Source: Bacteroides sp. (GTDB taxonomy: Bacteria > Bacteroidota > Bacteroidia > Bacteroidales > Bacteroidaceae). Taken from it: 64,000 bases of DNA. Positions 7,649 to 16,222 of the stretch are shown here, in pieces; position 1 is the first letter of the stretch, and every line of letters starts with the position of its first letter. The stretch spans positions 72,514-136,513 of the forward strand of contig NZ_JASLER010000083.1 of NCBI RefSeq assembly GCF_030151085.1. Reading direction: 5' to 3'. The notes beneath the pieces were generated by a model. It was not told the origin of the DNA and did no database searches. It saw only the letters and a program-made list of their open reading frames with translations. A program made the translations under genes and the position numbers.

Positions 7649-8803
7649 TTAATGTCCTACCTGCTTCTGCTGCTCTGAATTGTAACGATCTCCGATAACA
7701 GGGATGGCGGCAACGGCATCTTCCAATTCTTTCCATTCTTCAGAGGAGATATTAAATTCCAGAGTACGCAGGTTCTCTTCCAAATGCGAAAGTTTTGTCG
7801 TTCCGGGAATAGGTACGATCCACGGTGCTTTCTGTAATAGCCAGCCGAGCGCTACTTGCGCCGAAGTCATCCCCCGTGTGCGGCCGAAAGCTTGCAGAAC
7901 ATTTACGATACGGGTATTCATCCGCATCGCTTCCGGTTGGAAACGTGGTAGGGTCTGGCGGTTGTCATTGTTTGGGTCGAAAACCGTGTGTTCGTTGATA
8001 CAGCCGCCTAAAAAGCCTCGGTTGATCGGGCTGTAGGGTACAAATCCGATGCCCAGTTCCCGGCAAGCATCCAATACACCATTCTCTTCCACAAGGCGGT
8101 GCATCAGGTGGTATTCGCTCTGAATAGCGGTAAGCGGACATACGGCATGTGCCTTACGAATAGTCTCTGCATTGACTTCGCACATTCCCCAATGTTGCAC
8201 CTTACCTTCTTTTATAAGATCGTCAATGGTCGAAGCAACCTCTTCTGCCGGAATATTCGGATCGGCACGATGCTGGTAGAACATGGGCAATGAGTCAAGT
8301 CGGAGGCGGCGGAGCGATTCCTCACAATAGCGGCGGATCGTTTGCGGACGGCTATCCTGACGACCGGTTCCTTTCCCGTCGATTACTTCGTGTCCAAATT
8401 TGGTCGTTACGTTGATTTTATCTTTGAAATCGGACAACCCTTCGCCGGCAAGGTTCTCGTTGGTCAGCGGTCCGTAGATAATAGCCGTGTCAAAAAGCGT
8501 CACGCCACGATCCACAGCCTCGTGCAACAGCCGAATGCATTGTTTCCTGTCCGGGTGTTGACTACGGTTGTAGGTCATCCCCATCATACCGAAACCGATT
8601 GCCGATACCTCGAAGGTCGCCTTGCCTGTACCTAATACACGAAGTCCCCTGATATGGGCAACATTGTTGTTATTGGTGGATGCTTCCGACTGTTTCTTTT
8701 CGGCTGCAAAAACCTTATCCAATCCGGCGGGCAGTGCCAATGCAGCTCCCGCAAGTGCTGCCGTCTTTAGAAATCCGCGGCGACTACTATTCATTGTTTC
8801 CAT
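7649..8803 (-). CDS. Tat-exported aldo/keto reductase
   Basis: 384 residues from METMNSS (8803). The N-terminus has a twin-arginine signal, SRRGFLKTAALAGAAL, so the folded enzyme is exported. The AKR barrel follows: FDTAIIYG supplies the catalytic Asp and Tyr, TTKFGHE the Lys, and YQHRAD the His. GFLGGCINE and IPGTTKLSHLEENL belong to the NADP site. Members of this exported clade in Bacteroides are common but their substrates are unknown. A longer in-frame start (8923) overlaps the AraC gene and would bury the Tat signal, so I rejected it. It follows the AraC regulator on the same strand. Confidence 0.88.
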   Translation of the reverse strand: METMNSSRRGFLKTAALAGAALALPAGLDKVFAAEKKQSEASTNNNNVAHIRGLRVLGTGKATFEVSAIGFGMMGMTYNRSQHPDRKQCIRLLHEAVDRGVTLFDTAIIYGPLTNENLAGEGLSDFKDKINVTTKFGHEVIDGKGTGRQDSRPQTIRRYCEESLRRLRLDSLPMFYQHRADPNIPAEEVASTIDDLIKEGKVQHWGMCEVNAETIRKAHAVCPLTAIQSEYHLMHRLVEENGVLDACRELGIGFVPYSPINRGFLGGCINEHTVFDPNNDNRQTLPRFQPEAMRMNTRIVNVLQAFGRTRGMTSAQVALGWLLQKAPWIVPIPGTTKLSHLEENLRTLEFNISSEEWKELEDAVAAIPVIGDRYNSEQQKQVGH

Positions 8804-8835
8804 AATCTTTATGTTTTTAGTGCTCTGCCGGCAAA

Positions 8836-8875
8836 GGTAAAAAGAGAGCCTCGCAACAACTTTGCTGCGAGGCTC
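8836..8875 (-). terminator. Terminator after the AraC gene
   Basis: On the minus strand GAGCCTCGCA (8866-8875) pairs perfectly with TGCGAGGCTC (8846-8855) across a 10-nt loop, followed by TCTTTTT. It separates the AraC gene from the aldo/keto reductase gene, so the latter probably has its own promoter or depends on read-through. Confidence 0.7.
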
Positions 8876-8882
8876 AATTCTC

Positions 8883-8899
8883 TTTGTTGTGAGGCTCAT
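8883..8899. repeat. Repeat copy beside the AraC gene
   Basis: TTTGTTGTGAGGCTCAT here matches 16 of 17 bases of TTTGTTGTAAGGCTCAT at 9765-9781. The copies bracket the AraC gene as direct repeats: one just upstream of its promoter, one just after its stop and before the reductase gene. They could be binding sites for the regulator or remnants of an insertion. Confidence 0.45.
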
Positions 8900-8900
8900 A

Positions 8901-9713
8901 TTACCACGATGGTGCAACTCCATAGGTCTCTTTGTATATTTTGGAAAAATGAGACAAATTTTTGAACCCTACGTCAAAACAGGCTTCTGTCACTTTTTTC
9001 TTACCGGATTTTATGAGAATATATGCCGCTTCAAGACGACGTTTAATGATCCATTTCTGCGGTGTTAAATCACTTACCTTGGCGAAATCCCGCTTGAAAG
9101 TTGCCAGGCTACGCCCTGTATAACTTGCAATCTCTTCCATTGAAAGATCGCACATGTAATTTTCATTCAGGTAGTCGAGAATGTCGATTTTCCATGGTTC
9201 CACGAAATCGAACAGCGAAGCATAGAGATTTCGATCGGAATTGAGCAGTACATAAACTCCTTCGATCATCTTCAACTTCAAAACCTCCTCCGAGGGCTTA
9301 TCGCCCGTATCGAAATAGGGTATGACCGATTCGAAAAGTGACCGGACATCGGGTCTGTTTTTCGGTAATATACGAAGGCTCACTTTTTCACGTTTGGAAT
9401 CCGTCGGAAGTTGTTGGGAGCTGAGCGTCTGGTAAAAGTCCCGTAGAAAGGGTCTTGAAAATTTCAGTACAATGGAATGGTACGGTTTACCTTCTTCAAC
9501 TTTTTTCTGCAACCACATCCGGTTATCACGTCGCATAAAGGCGCAATCTCCCGGATGTAAAATGGTTTTCTTTCCGCGTTCTTCAATTTCCAGTTCTCCG
9601 GAACATAGATAAATAAGCGTATGTTCCCGGTTTTCATGAGCGCATTCCCTGTCATCGGTGAAATAACTTGCTATGAGTACATTCGAATAATCGAATACAT
9701 CCAACTGTTCCAT
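8901..9713 (-). CDS. AraC-family transcriptional regulator
   Basis: 270 residues. The C-terminal AraC domain shows LSMEEIASYTGRSLATFKRDFAKV (first helix-turn-helix) and VTEACFDVGFKNLSHFSKIYKETYG (second). The N-terminal cupin-like domain includes HTLIYLCSGELEIEERGKK and LHPGDCAFMRRDN. It lies upstream of the Tat-exported reductase on the same strand and probably controls it. Confidence 0.87.
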   Translation of the reverse strand: MEQLDVFDYSNVLIASYFTDDRECAHENREHTLIYLCSGELEIEERGKKTILHPGDCAFMRRDNRMWLQKKVEEGKPYHSIVLKFSRPFLRDFYQTLSSQQLPTDSKREKVSLRILPKNRPDVRSLFESVIPYFDTGDKPSEEVLKLKMIEGVYVLLNSDRNLYASLFDFVEPWKIDILDYLNENYMCDLSMEEIASYTGRSLATFKRDFAKVSDLTPQKWIIKRRLEAAYILIKSGKKKVTEACFDVGFKNLSHFSKIYKETYGVAPSW

Positions 9714-9735
9714 ATTATCTGACTTTCATTTTCTA

Positions 9736-9781
9736 CAAATATAGTGCATCGCATCCATCTTTTATTTGTTGTAAGGCTCAT
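9736..9781 (-). promoter_or_regulatory. AraC promoter with upstream repeat site
   Basis: Read on the minus strand, TATATTTG (9736-9743) fits the TAnnTTTG -7 element 22 bases before the AraC start codon. The site TTTGTTGTAAGGCTCAT (plus strand, 9765-9781) lies about 22 bp upstream of it, a position suited to an activator. Confidence 0.5.
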
Positions 9782-9873
9782 TTTTTTATATAAAGAGAAG
9801 TCTTTAATACATATCTTCTATTTTTTTTCTCCTGTTTTTATTTCTCAACTCCCCCTTTCTTACTACCTTTGTC

Positions 9874-9881
9874 AGAGATAA
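9874..9881 (+). promoter_or_regulatory. Promoter -7 element for the HU-like gene
   Basis: TACCTTTG matches TAnnTTTG. It implies a leader of roughly 160 nt before the start codon at 10049, and this leader contains the 22-bp tandem repeats. Confidence 0.5.
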
Positions 9882-9892
9882 TAATTCGCCTT

Positions 9893-9958
9893 ACCATGGT
9901 TGTTCTTTCGATTGACCTAGGTTTACTTTTCGATTAACTATGGTCATCTTTTTGATTG
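9893..9958 (+). repeat. Tandem array, three 22-bp units
   Basis: Units at 9893-9914, 9915-9936 and 9937-9958 each begin AC-C/T and end with TTTCGATTG, TTTCGATTA or TTTTGATTG; a fragment of a fourth starts at 9959. The array lies in the presumed leader of the HU-like gene. The rest of the 9714-10048 gap holds the two promoters and no gene. Confidence 0.7.
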
Positions 9959-10048
9959 ACCTGGTAGTTCGAAATAAAAACGGGACTTTTTGATCTTATT
10001 TTCGCCGGTTTTCAGTATTAAACTTGGCGGTTTTATGCCTTATATAAT

Positions 10049-10645
10049 ATGAGTGTCTATTACGATTTGTATCAGAACCCTCCGCAAGAGGGAGAAAAGG
10101 ACGAGCGTCTCCATGCCCGTGTACTGCCTAAAGGAACTATACCGGCAGATAAATTCTTGGAGATAGTACATAATGCTACTGGGTTCAGTCAAGCCATACT
10201 GGACGGTACGTTGCAAGCCATTACTGACGAGCTGCAACGTTGGCTGGCCGATGGATGGATTGTGGAAGTGGGTGAATTGGGATATTTTTCTGTTTCGCTG
10301 GAATGTGACCGCTTGGTGCAGGATAAGAAAGAGATACGCTCTCCATCCATTCATTTTAAAAATGTAAATTTGCGTTTGGGCAGCAAGTTCCGCCACCGCT
10401 TCGTAACGATGGGGCTGGAACGGAAAGCATCACCTTATATTTCACATTCGAAACTGACAGAAGAGCAACGGCTGGAACGATTGCTGAAATATCTGGAGGA
10501 GAACGTATGCATTACCCGTGCCGACTATTCTGGATTGGCCAAATGCTCGAAAACACAGGCGCAAGTAGATCTGAATCGTTACATTGAACAAGGCATCATT
10601 CGTAAGTATGGCTCCGGACGAACGGTGGTTTATCTGAAACGGTAA
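10049..10645 (+). CDS. HU-domain DNA-binding protein with a C-terminal winged-helix-like region
   Basis: 198 residues. Residues about 20-125 match the HU-HIG type of Bacteroidales HU proteins: LDGTLQAITDELQRWLADG followed by VEVGELGYFSVSLEC. Residues about 135-198 (KLTEEQRLERLLKYLEEN, then ITRADYSGLAKCSKTQAQVD and IIRKYGSGRTVVYLK) look like a small winged helix used for DNA binding. It precedes the sigma/anti-sigma/SusCD locus by about 340 bp, but no shared promoter is evident. Its role is unknown; a chromosomal architectural function is plausible. Confidence 0.8.
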   Translation: MSVYYDLYQNPPQEGEKDERLHARVLPKGTIPADKFLEIVHNATGFSQAILDGTLQAITDELQRWLADGWIVEVGELGYFSVSLECDRLVQDKKEIRSPSIHFKNVNLRLGSKFRHRFVTMGLERKASPYISHSKLTEEQRLERLLKYLEENVCITRADYSGLAKCSKTQAQVDLNRYIEQGIIRKYGSGRTVVYLKR

Positions 10646-10705
10646 GCGCTTGAATTTTTTATTCCTGTTTTAATTTTCTTAATAAATATAAAAACGTTCG
10701 GTTTT

Positions 10706-10739
10706 GACTACCCTACGTTTTTTTTCTTTTGTCATACTT
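10706..10739 (+). promoter_or_regulatory. ECF-style bipartite promoter upstream of the sigma gene
   Basis: GACTACCCT (10706-10714) and TTTTGTCATACTT (10727-10739) form the same pair, with the same 12-bp gap, as at 11594-11627 before the FecR gene. The distance from ACCCT to GTC is 16 bp, typical of ECF -35/-10 spacing. This suggests the sigma factor activates its own promoter. The rest of 10646-10982 contains a second, housekeeping-like -7 element and no gene. Confidence 0.55.
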
Positions 10740-10877
10740 GTAATATACTAGAAAAATGCATCTATGATAAAAAAGACTCTCTTTCTTTTTTTCTTCTGTC
10801 CTATAGTTTATGATAAACGATATTTGGGATAGATTAATCTTTTTCTGTTATTGGCGCGCATTATAATTTAATAATAT

Positions 10878-10885
10878 TACCTTTG
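10878..10885 (+). promoter_or_regulatory. Housekeeping -7 element upstream of the sigma gene
   Basis: TACCTTTG fits TAnnTTTG, 98 bases before the start codon of the ECF sigma gene. It could give basal expression beside the ECF-like promoter. Confidence 0.4.
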
Positions 10886-10982
10886 TCCCGTCTTATAATC
10901 GACCTGCGTGAAACGAACAACACGGTTTTCTTGATATAAAGTAATAACAACTAAGGATTTACCATTTGTTACTCAGGCTACT

Positions 10983-11576
10983 ATGGAAAAACATATTATT
11001 GAAAAACTGAAGCAAGGAGACGAAAAGGCATTTCAATATATATATGATTGCCACTACGTTCTGCTTTGTCGTTTTGCGTACCAATTACTGAATGATTCTT
11101 CTTTAGCCGAAGAAATAGTAGATGATACCATCTTTTATTTATGGGAGCATCGCACTGAACTTGAAATAACTCACTCCATTCGTGCATACTTGATGCGTGC
11201 AGTTCGGAACCGGTGTTTGAACGAGTTGAATTCGTTGAGCCATCGAACTGAACTTCGCTTCTCCTCTTTTATGCTTCCTGAAAACGCGGATTTCCTGAAT
11301 AATATTTTCGTGGAAGATAATCATCCGTTGGGTATGCTTCTGGATAAGGAGCTCGAAGAGAAACTCTCCCAATGCATTGAAAATCTTCCGCAAGAATGTC
11401 GTACGGTCTTTAAGAAAAGCCGGTTCGAACAAAAAAAATATGAGGAAATAGCAACTGAATTGAATATATCCGTAAATACAGTTAAGTATCATATAAAGAA
11501 TGCTATAGCTTCTTTACAGACAAATATGGGAAGCTATTTGAAACTATTTATCTTCTATTTCTTTTTAAGAATTTGA
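10983..11576 (+). CDS. ECF sigma-70 factor of a Sus-type polysaccharide locus
   Basis: 197 residues, normal for Bacteroidetes FecI-like sigma factors. Region 2 is seen in AYQLLNDSSLAEEIVDDTIFYLWEH and region 4 in YEEIATELNISVNTVKYHIKNAI (about residues 158-180). Held inactive by the FecR protein encoded 69 bp downstream, it should be released when the SusC receptor detects its glycan. It would then drive transcription of the SusC/SusD operon. The N-terminal extension of the SusC protein at 12897 fits this trans-envelope signalling. Confidence 0.93.
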   Translation: MEKHIIEKLKQGDEKAFQYIYDCHYVLLCRFAYQLLNDSSLAEEIVDDTIFYLWEHRTELEITHSIRAYLMRAVRNRCLNELNSLSHRTELRFSSFMLPENADFLNNIFVEDNHPLGMLLDKELEEKLSQCIENLPQECRTVFKKSRFEQKKYEEIATELNISVNTVKYHIKNAIASLQTNMGSYLKLFIFYFFLRI

Positions 11577-11593
11577 GAAAAACTTTAGATTAC

Positions 11594-11627
11594 GACTACC
11601 CTGTATGTTTTCTTTTTTGTCTTACTT
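11594..11627 (+). promoter_or_regulatory. ECF-style bipartite promoter upstream of the FecR gene
   Basis: GACTACCCT (11594-11602) and TTTTGTCTTACTT (11615-11627) repeat the motif at 10706-10739 with identical spacing. It lies in the short gap between the sigma and anti-sigma genes, so the anti-sigma gene may also have its own sigma-dependent promoter. Confidence 0.55.
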
Positions 11628-11645
11628 ATAAACGCACTTGATACT

Positions 11646-12656
11646 ATGTATACTGAAGAAAAAAATAGCGATATAGATAAGCTGATAACTTCATACTTAT
11701 CCGGCGAAATGGACAAGGGGGCTTTTGCCGAATTAGAGCGTTGGAGTATGGAATCAGAAGCTAATCGTAATTATGTACGCAATCAGTTGGAAGTCTGGTT
11801 CTCTTCGGGTGTGTTGAGCGAGAATGTGTCTTTTAATAAAGACAAGGCATTTGATTTGTTTAAGCAACGAGTATCCAGTGTGGAGAAACAGAAAGAACAA
11901 ATCCGCCGATTCTCCTGGAAGACGATGTATCGGGTAGCTGCTGTTATTCTGATCCTACTATTACCCTTGGCTGCCTATTGGCAAGGAAAAGAAACAGTGA
12001 AAGGGACTTTTGCGGATATGGTGGTTGAAGCTCCTTTGGGGTCGCGTACTAAATTGTATTTACCTGACGGAACATTGGTTTGGTTGAATGCAGGTTCTAA
12101 GATCGTTTATTCGCAGGGATTCGGGGTAGAAAACAGAAAGTTGTCTTTGCAAGGTGAGGGATATTTTGAAGTTACTAAAAATGAAGAAATACCTTTTGAA
12201 ATAAAAACAAGAGATTTGAATTTGGAAGTGCTGGGCACGAAATTCAATTTCAAGAATTATCCCGAAGATGAAGAAGTGACGGTGAACCTGATGGAAGGTA
12301 AAGTGGCTTTGATGAATAAACTGAAGAAAATGCCTACTCTTTATTTGGCGCCTCAAGAAAAAATGGTTCTTAATAAACGGACAGGCATTTTGACAAAGTC
12401 AAAGACACATGTAGAGTATTCCAATGCTTGGTCGAGAAATGAGTTATTCTTTGACGAGGAACTACTAGAAGATATAGCGAAGAAGTTGATGCGCAGTTAT
12501 GATGTAGAGATAGAAGTTGCTGATTCTTTAACTAACAAGCGCTTTTACGGAAGCTTTAAGATAGTAGGAAACACGATAGACGAAGTACTTCAAACGATTG
12601 CTTCTACCAATAGAATGAAGTATCGCTATGAAGATGATAAATATATATTGTATTGA
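11646..12656 (+). CDS. FecR-type anti-sigma factor
   Basis: 336 residues. A cytoplasmic N-terminal segment (about 1-90) that should bind the sigma factor is followed by one membrane helix, VAAVILILLLPLAAYW (about 98-113). The periplasmic FecR domain contains LPDGTLVWLNAGSKIVY and the typical GEGYFEV and LGTKFNF blocks. A C-terminal DUF4974-like domain (SYDVEIEV through TIDEVLQTIASTNRMKY) contacts the STN domain of the receptor. It transmits substrate binding by the SusC protein to the upstream sigma factor. Confidence 0.94.
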   Translation: MYTEEKNSDIDKLITSYLSGEMDKGAFAELERWSMESEANRNYVRNQLEVWFSSGVLSENVSFNKDKAFDLFKQRVSSVEKQKEQIRRFSWKTMYRVAAVILILLLPLAAYWQGKETVKGTFADMVVEAPLGSRTKLYLPDGTLVWLNAGSKIVYSQGFGVENRKLSLQGEGYFEVTKNEEIPFEIKTRDLNLEVLGTKFNFKNYPEDEEVTVNLMEGKVALMNKLKKMPTLYLAPQEKMVLNKRTGILTKSKTHVEYSNAWSRNELFFDEELLEDIAKKLMRSYDVEIEVADSLTNKRFYGSFKIVGNTIDEVLQTIASTNRMKYRYEDDKYILY

Positions 12657-12896
12657 TTTTTGAGAAGTAATATATTTGTTGAACCTTAAAAAAATAAAAG
12701 CATGAGAACAGAACCTTCCGGCTGAGGCAGAGAAGGCACTTGAATAATAAAAACGGAGGATGCGGCAACACCCTCCGGATTAAAAGTCAAGTCGCCTTGA
12801 GAGACCATCTTGAATTTAAGATTGTGCAAAGATAGAGAATCTTTAAAATAATCTTATCAACTTTCCTTAGTTATTTAATTAAAAATCAAGAGAATT
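12657..12896 (+). other. Leader of the SusC gene with a GC-rich hairpin
   Basis: The 240-nt gap has no substantial gene. CGGAGG (12754-12759) pairs with CCTCCG (12772-12777). A 7-codon ORF, MRTEPSG (from 12702), is followed by this hairpin. ACCCT (12770-12774) and GTC (12791-12793) are 16 bp apart, as in the ECF-like promoters upstream, but the surrounding bases differ, so this is a weak promoter candidate. A regulatory leader or small RNA is possible. Confidence 0.35.
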
Positions 12897-15800
12897 ATGA
12901 GATATTTTAAAAGGGCTATGTTAGTAGCCTCAGCAGCGCTTTGCTTTAACTTATCGGTTTTTTCGCAGGATATAACGCTAAAAGCCAATAATGTAACGGT
13001 AAAAGAGGCGATGGAACAACTGAAAAACACCTCAGGATATTCCTTCGTGTTTTCATCAGTAGACGTAAATACAAAGAAACGTGTGTCTGTTTTATTAGAG
13101 AATGCAACGATCGAAGAAGTTGTAAAGCAGATTCTACAGGGGCAAAATGAATTAAGTTATGAAGTTCAGGGTAAGAAGATTGTTATAAAGAAAGCGAATC
13201 CGGCAGCTACTCCCGCACAGCAAGGTAAAGTTGCGGGACGTATTGTTGATCCGACAGGTGAACCGATTATTGGTGCCACCATCAGAGTTCAAGGCACATC
13301 CAGTGGTACAACTACCGATATTGACGGTAATTTCTCCTTGGATGCCGCCTCTAACTCTACTTTGGAAATTTCTTACATCGGCTATCAGACTCAACTGCTG
13401 AAAGCACAGAGTGGAAAAATGCTTGCAGTGACTTTGAAAGAAGATGCCCAGCTTTTGGACGAAGTGGTAGTGATCGGTTACGGAACAACGACCAAGAAGG
13501 ATTTTACCGGTTCGGTTTCTTCTTTGAAGTTGGAAAATTCGCCTGTGGCATTGGTTTCCAATACAAATGCTTTGGAAACATTGAAAGGTTCGGTGGGCGG
13601 ACTTGACATTGGTGCCAGCAATACGGCGGGTGGACAACCTTCGATGTTGGTACGCGGACAAAATTCAATTTCAGGTAACAATGATCCGTTGCTGATTGTG
13701 GATGGTGTGATCTTCTTAGGTAATCTGAATGATATCAATCCGAACGATATAGCCACAATAGACGTATTGAAGGATGCTACTTCAGCAGCTGCATACGGTT
13801 CACGTTCGGCAAACGGTGTGATTGCGATTACTACTAAACGCGGTAGATCAGGCAAACCGGTGATCAATTTGAATATGACCGGCACCATGCAATCCTGGCA
13901 TCGCCAACCGGAATTTATGAACGGCAAACAGTACATGGAGATGCTGCATGATAAGAATGGTGCTACTTTAGAATCATTGAGCGAACAGCAGAGAGACAGC
14001 TACGAGGCCGGACAAGAAACCAACTGGCTGGACGAGATTTCACGTACAGGCTGGTTGCAAGATTATCAGGTATCTGTGGCAGGTGCAGGTGAGAAGATGA
14101 ATTATTATATGTCGACTTCTTTTACAGATAATCAAGGTATCATGATCGGTGATGATTTCTCACGTGTCACGATGATGGGTAAGATTAGCACGGACATTAC
14201 AGACTGGTTGGAAGTAGGTGCTGACGCTTCTTATACTCATTCCGATTATTCGGGTGTAGGCGCTGAGTATAACAGAGCAGTTCTTCTTGGCCCGTACGAT
14301 GTAATGTATCGCAAAGGAACCAATCTATTGGAAAGATTCCCCTTAGGTTCTAATGAATTTGAGAATCCATTATGGAAAGACCAGTCCGGTACATACGACA
14401 ATTTGGATCTTAGACGTACTTTCCGTGTCAATGCACATGCGGTAGTAAAACTTCCTTGGGTGAAGGGGCTGAGCTATCGTTTCAACTATTCGGCTTATAT
14501 GAATGTGAACGATGGTGGGGAATTCTATCATGAAGGATATTTTGCTCCATTAGGCTCATACGCCGATGATTCCCGCTATTCTGAAGAAACAGTTTATTCG
14601 AAGTTGGGGTCAGCGAATGGTTATTATCAGAATACAAGCGCAAATAGCTGGGTTATAGATAATATCTTGAATTACAAAAATACATTCGGTAAGCATACCA
14701 TTGATTTAACAGCTGTTGCTACTCGTGATAGCAAGCTTGATAGATGGGACAAAATGGAAGGACGTGATTATGTGGCTAATGGTAATACAAGTTTAGGTTA
14801 CGATGGCTTGCAATATGCAACTACGCAAAAAACGACCACAGGTATTACCCGTCGTCGCAATGCCGGATATTTTGCCCGTGCATCTTACTCTTTTAATGAT
14901 GCTTACTACTTTACCGGTTCTTATCGTAGAGATGGTGCCTCAGTATTCGGTGAGGAAAATAAGTGGGGTAATTTCTATGCCTTCGGTGGTGCATGGCGTG
15001 TTACTCATGAGAAGTTCATGGAGAAAGCCACTTTCCTGAATGATTTGAAGCTTAAGTTATCTTGGGGTAGAAATGGTAACCAAGGTATCAATCCATACGG
15101 AACATTGTCTGAAGCGGTTATCGGCCCCGGTGGTGGTATAGCTTATCCTTTTGGAAATTCGAAGGTTCCTTCGTTTGGTATCAGACAGAATACTTTGGGT
15201 AATAGCGGTCTTGGATGGGAAACAACTGACTCATGGAACTTCGGTTTCGAGTCGGCTTGGTTGAATAATCGCTTGTTTGTAAACATGGATGTTTATTTGT
15301 CAAGAACTACCGATCAGATATTTAAACGTACTATTCCTTCAATGACCGGTTTTGAATCAATGAGCTCTACAATGGGTGAAGTTGCCAACCGTGGTGTGGA
15401 AATCAACGTCCGTTCTGTAAATTATCAAAATAAGGACTGGAAATGGGATACTAATCTGACATTCTGGTTGAACCGTAACGAACTGATTCATTTGTATGGT
15501 GAAGATTTGGACGGCGATGGCAAGGAAGACAATGATTTGGGCAATAACTTATTTATCGGAGAATCCATACACTCCATATATGGTTACAAGGTAGCCGGTG
15601 TTGTGCAGAAGGATGACACAGAATATATAAAAGCCAACGGTGCCACTCCCGGTAATCCGAAATATGTGGACGTGGATGGTAATGGAACAATCGGTGTTGA
15701 AGATCGTACCATACTTGGTTCATCAGATCCCCGTTTCAAGATGAGTTTGGCGAATACCATTTCATGGAAGAATCTTCAATTGTACTTTATGTTTAGCGGT

Positions 15801-16202
15801 ACGTTCGGCGGAAATGGATATTATGTAAGTGAAAATGCACCGGCGTTCCTTGCAGGTGGCGGTGGCGGCGGAGCTTACTCTAATAATATGTATATACCTT
15901 ATTGGACAGAAGATCGCCCCAGCAACAAATACCCTGCGGCAAACTTTAGTGGAGATGGACGCTTCAAAGGTCTGCAAAGCCGTGCGTTTGTACGTCTGCA
16001 AGATATCACATTGTCCTATACCTTTAATTCGGCTAAGATAAAGAACTTTGGTATTAATAATCTGAGAGTGTTTTTTACCGGTAAGAATTTGTTCACGATT
16101 ACAGGTTGGGAGAATGGAGATCCGGAATTGGGTAACACAATCTTATCTTCAACGTATCCTGTTTCTACAAACCTCTCTTTGGGGGCAAATATTAGTTTCT
16201 AA
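12897..16202 (+). CDS. SusC/RagA-type TonB-dependent receptor with STN signalling domain
   Basis: 1101 residues. Signal peptide ends near SVFSQD (residue 24). An STN domain (about 25-100, ITLKANNVTVKEAMEQL to GKKIVIKKA) marks a receptor that signals to FecR. A carboxypeptidase-regulatory-like domain follows (GRIVDPTGEPIIGATIRVQG, about 113-132). The SusC-specific segment VVVIGYGTTTKKDFTGSV leads into the plug, and a 22-strand barrel makes up the rest, ending LGANISF. With the SusD-like lipoprotein it imports oligosaccharides across the outer membrane, here presumably rhamnose-containing ones given the downstream enzymes. Confidence 0.97.
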   Translation: MRYFKRAMLVASAALCFNLSVFSQDITLKANNVTVKEAMEQLKNTSGYSFVFSSVDVNTKKRVSVLLENATIEEVVKQILQGQNELSYEVQGKKIVIKKANPAATPAQQGKVAGRIVDPTGEPIIGATIRVQGTSSGTTTDIDGNFSLDAASNSTLEISYIGYQTQLLKAQSGKMLAVTLKEDAQLLDEVVVIGYGTTTKKDFTGSVSSLKLENSPVALVSNTNALETLKGSVGGLDIGASNTAGGQPSMLVRGQNSISGNNDPLLIVDGVIFLGNLNDINPNDIATIDVLKDATSAAAYGSRSANGVIAITTKRGRSGKPVINLNMTGTMQSWHRQPEFMNGKQYMEMLHDKNGATLESLSEQQRDSYEAGQETNWLDEISRTGWLQDYQVSVAGAGEKMNYYMSTSFTDNQGIMIGDDFSRVTMMGKISTDITDWLEVGADASYTHSDYSGVGAEYNRAVLLGPYDVMYRKGTNLLERFPLGSNEFENPLWKDQSGTYDNLDLRRTFRVNAHAVVKLPWVKGLSYRFNYSAYMNVNDGGEFYHEGYFAPLGSYADDSRYSEETVYSKLGSANGYYQNTSANSWVIDNILNYKNTFGKHTIDLTAVATRDSKLDRWDKMEGRDYVANGNTSLGYDGLQYATTQKTTTGITRRRNAGYFARASYSFNDAYYFTGSYRRDGASVFGEENKWGNFYAFGGAWRVTHEKFMEKATFLNDLKLKLSWGRNGNQGINPYGTLSEAVIGPGGGIAYPFGNSKVPSFGIRQNTLGNSGLGWETTDSWNFGFESAWLNNRLFVNMDVYLSRTTDQIFKRTIPSMTGFESMSSTMGEVANRGVEINVRSVNYQNKDWKWDTNLTFWLNRNELIHLYGEDLDGDGKEDNDLGNNLFIGESIHSIYGYKVAGVVQKDDTEYIKANGATPGNPKYVDVDGNGTIGVEDRTILGSSDPRFKMSLANTISWKNLQLYFMFSGTFGGNGYYVSENAPAFLAGGGGGGAYSNNMYIPYWTEDRPSNKYPAANFSGDGRFKGLQSRAFVRLQDITLSYTFNSAKIKNFGINNLRVFFTGKNLFTITGWENGDPELGNTILSSTYPVSTNLSLGANISF

Positions 16203-16222
16203 ATTTAATACTTTGATGAATT

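Noticed and set aside
12702..12725. Seven-codon leader peptide upstream of the SusC gene
   Set aside because: Too short to support by itself; mentioned only as part of the leader.
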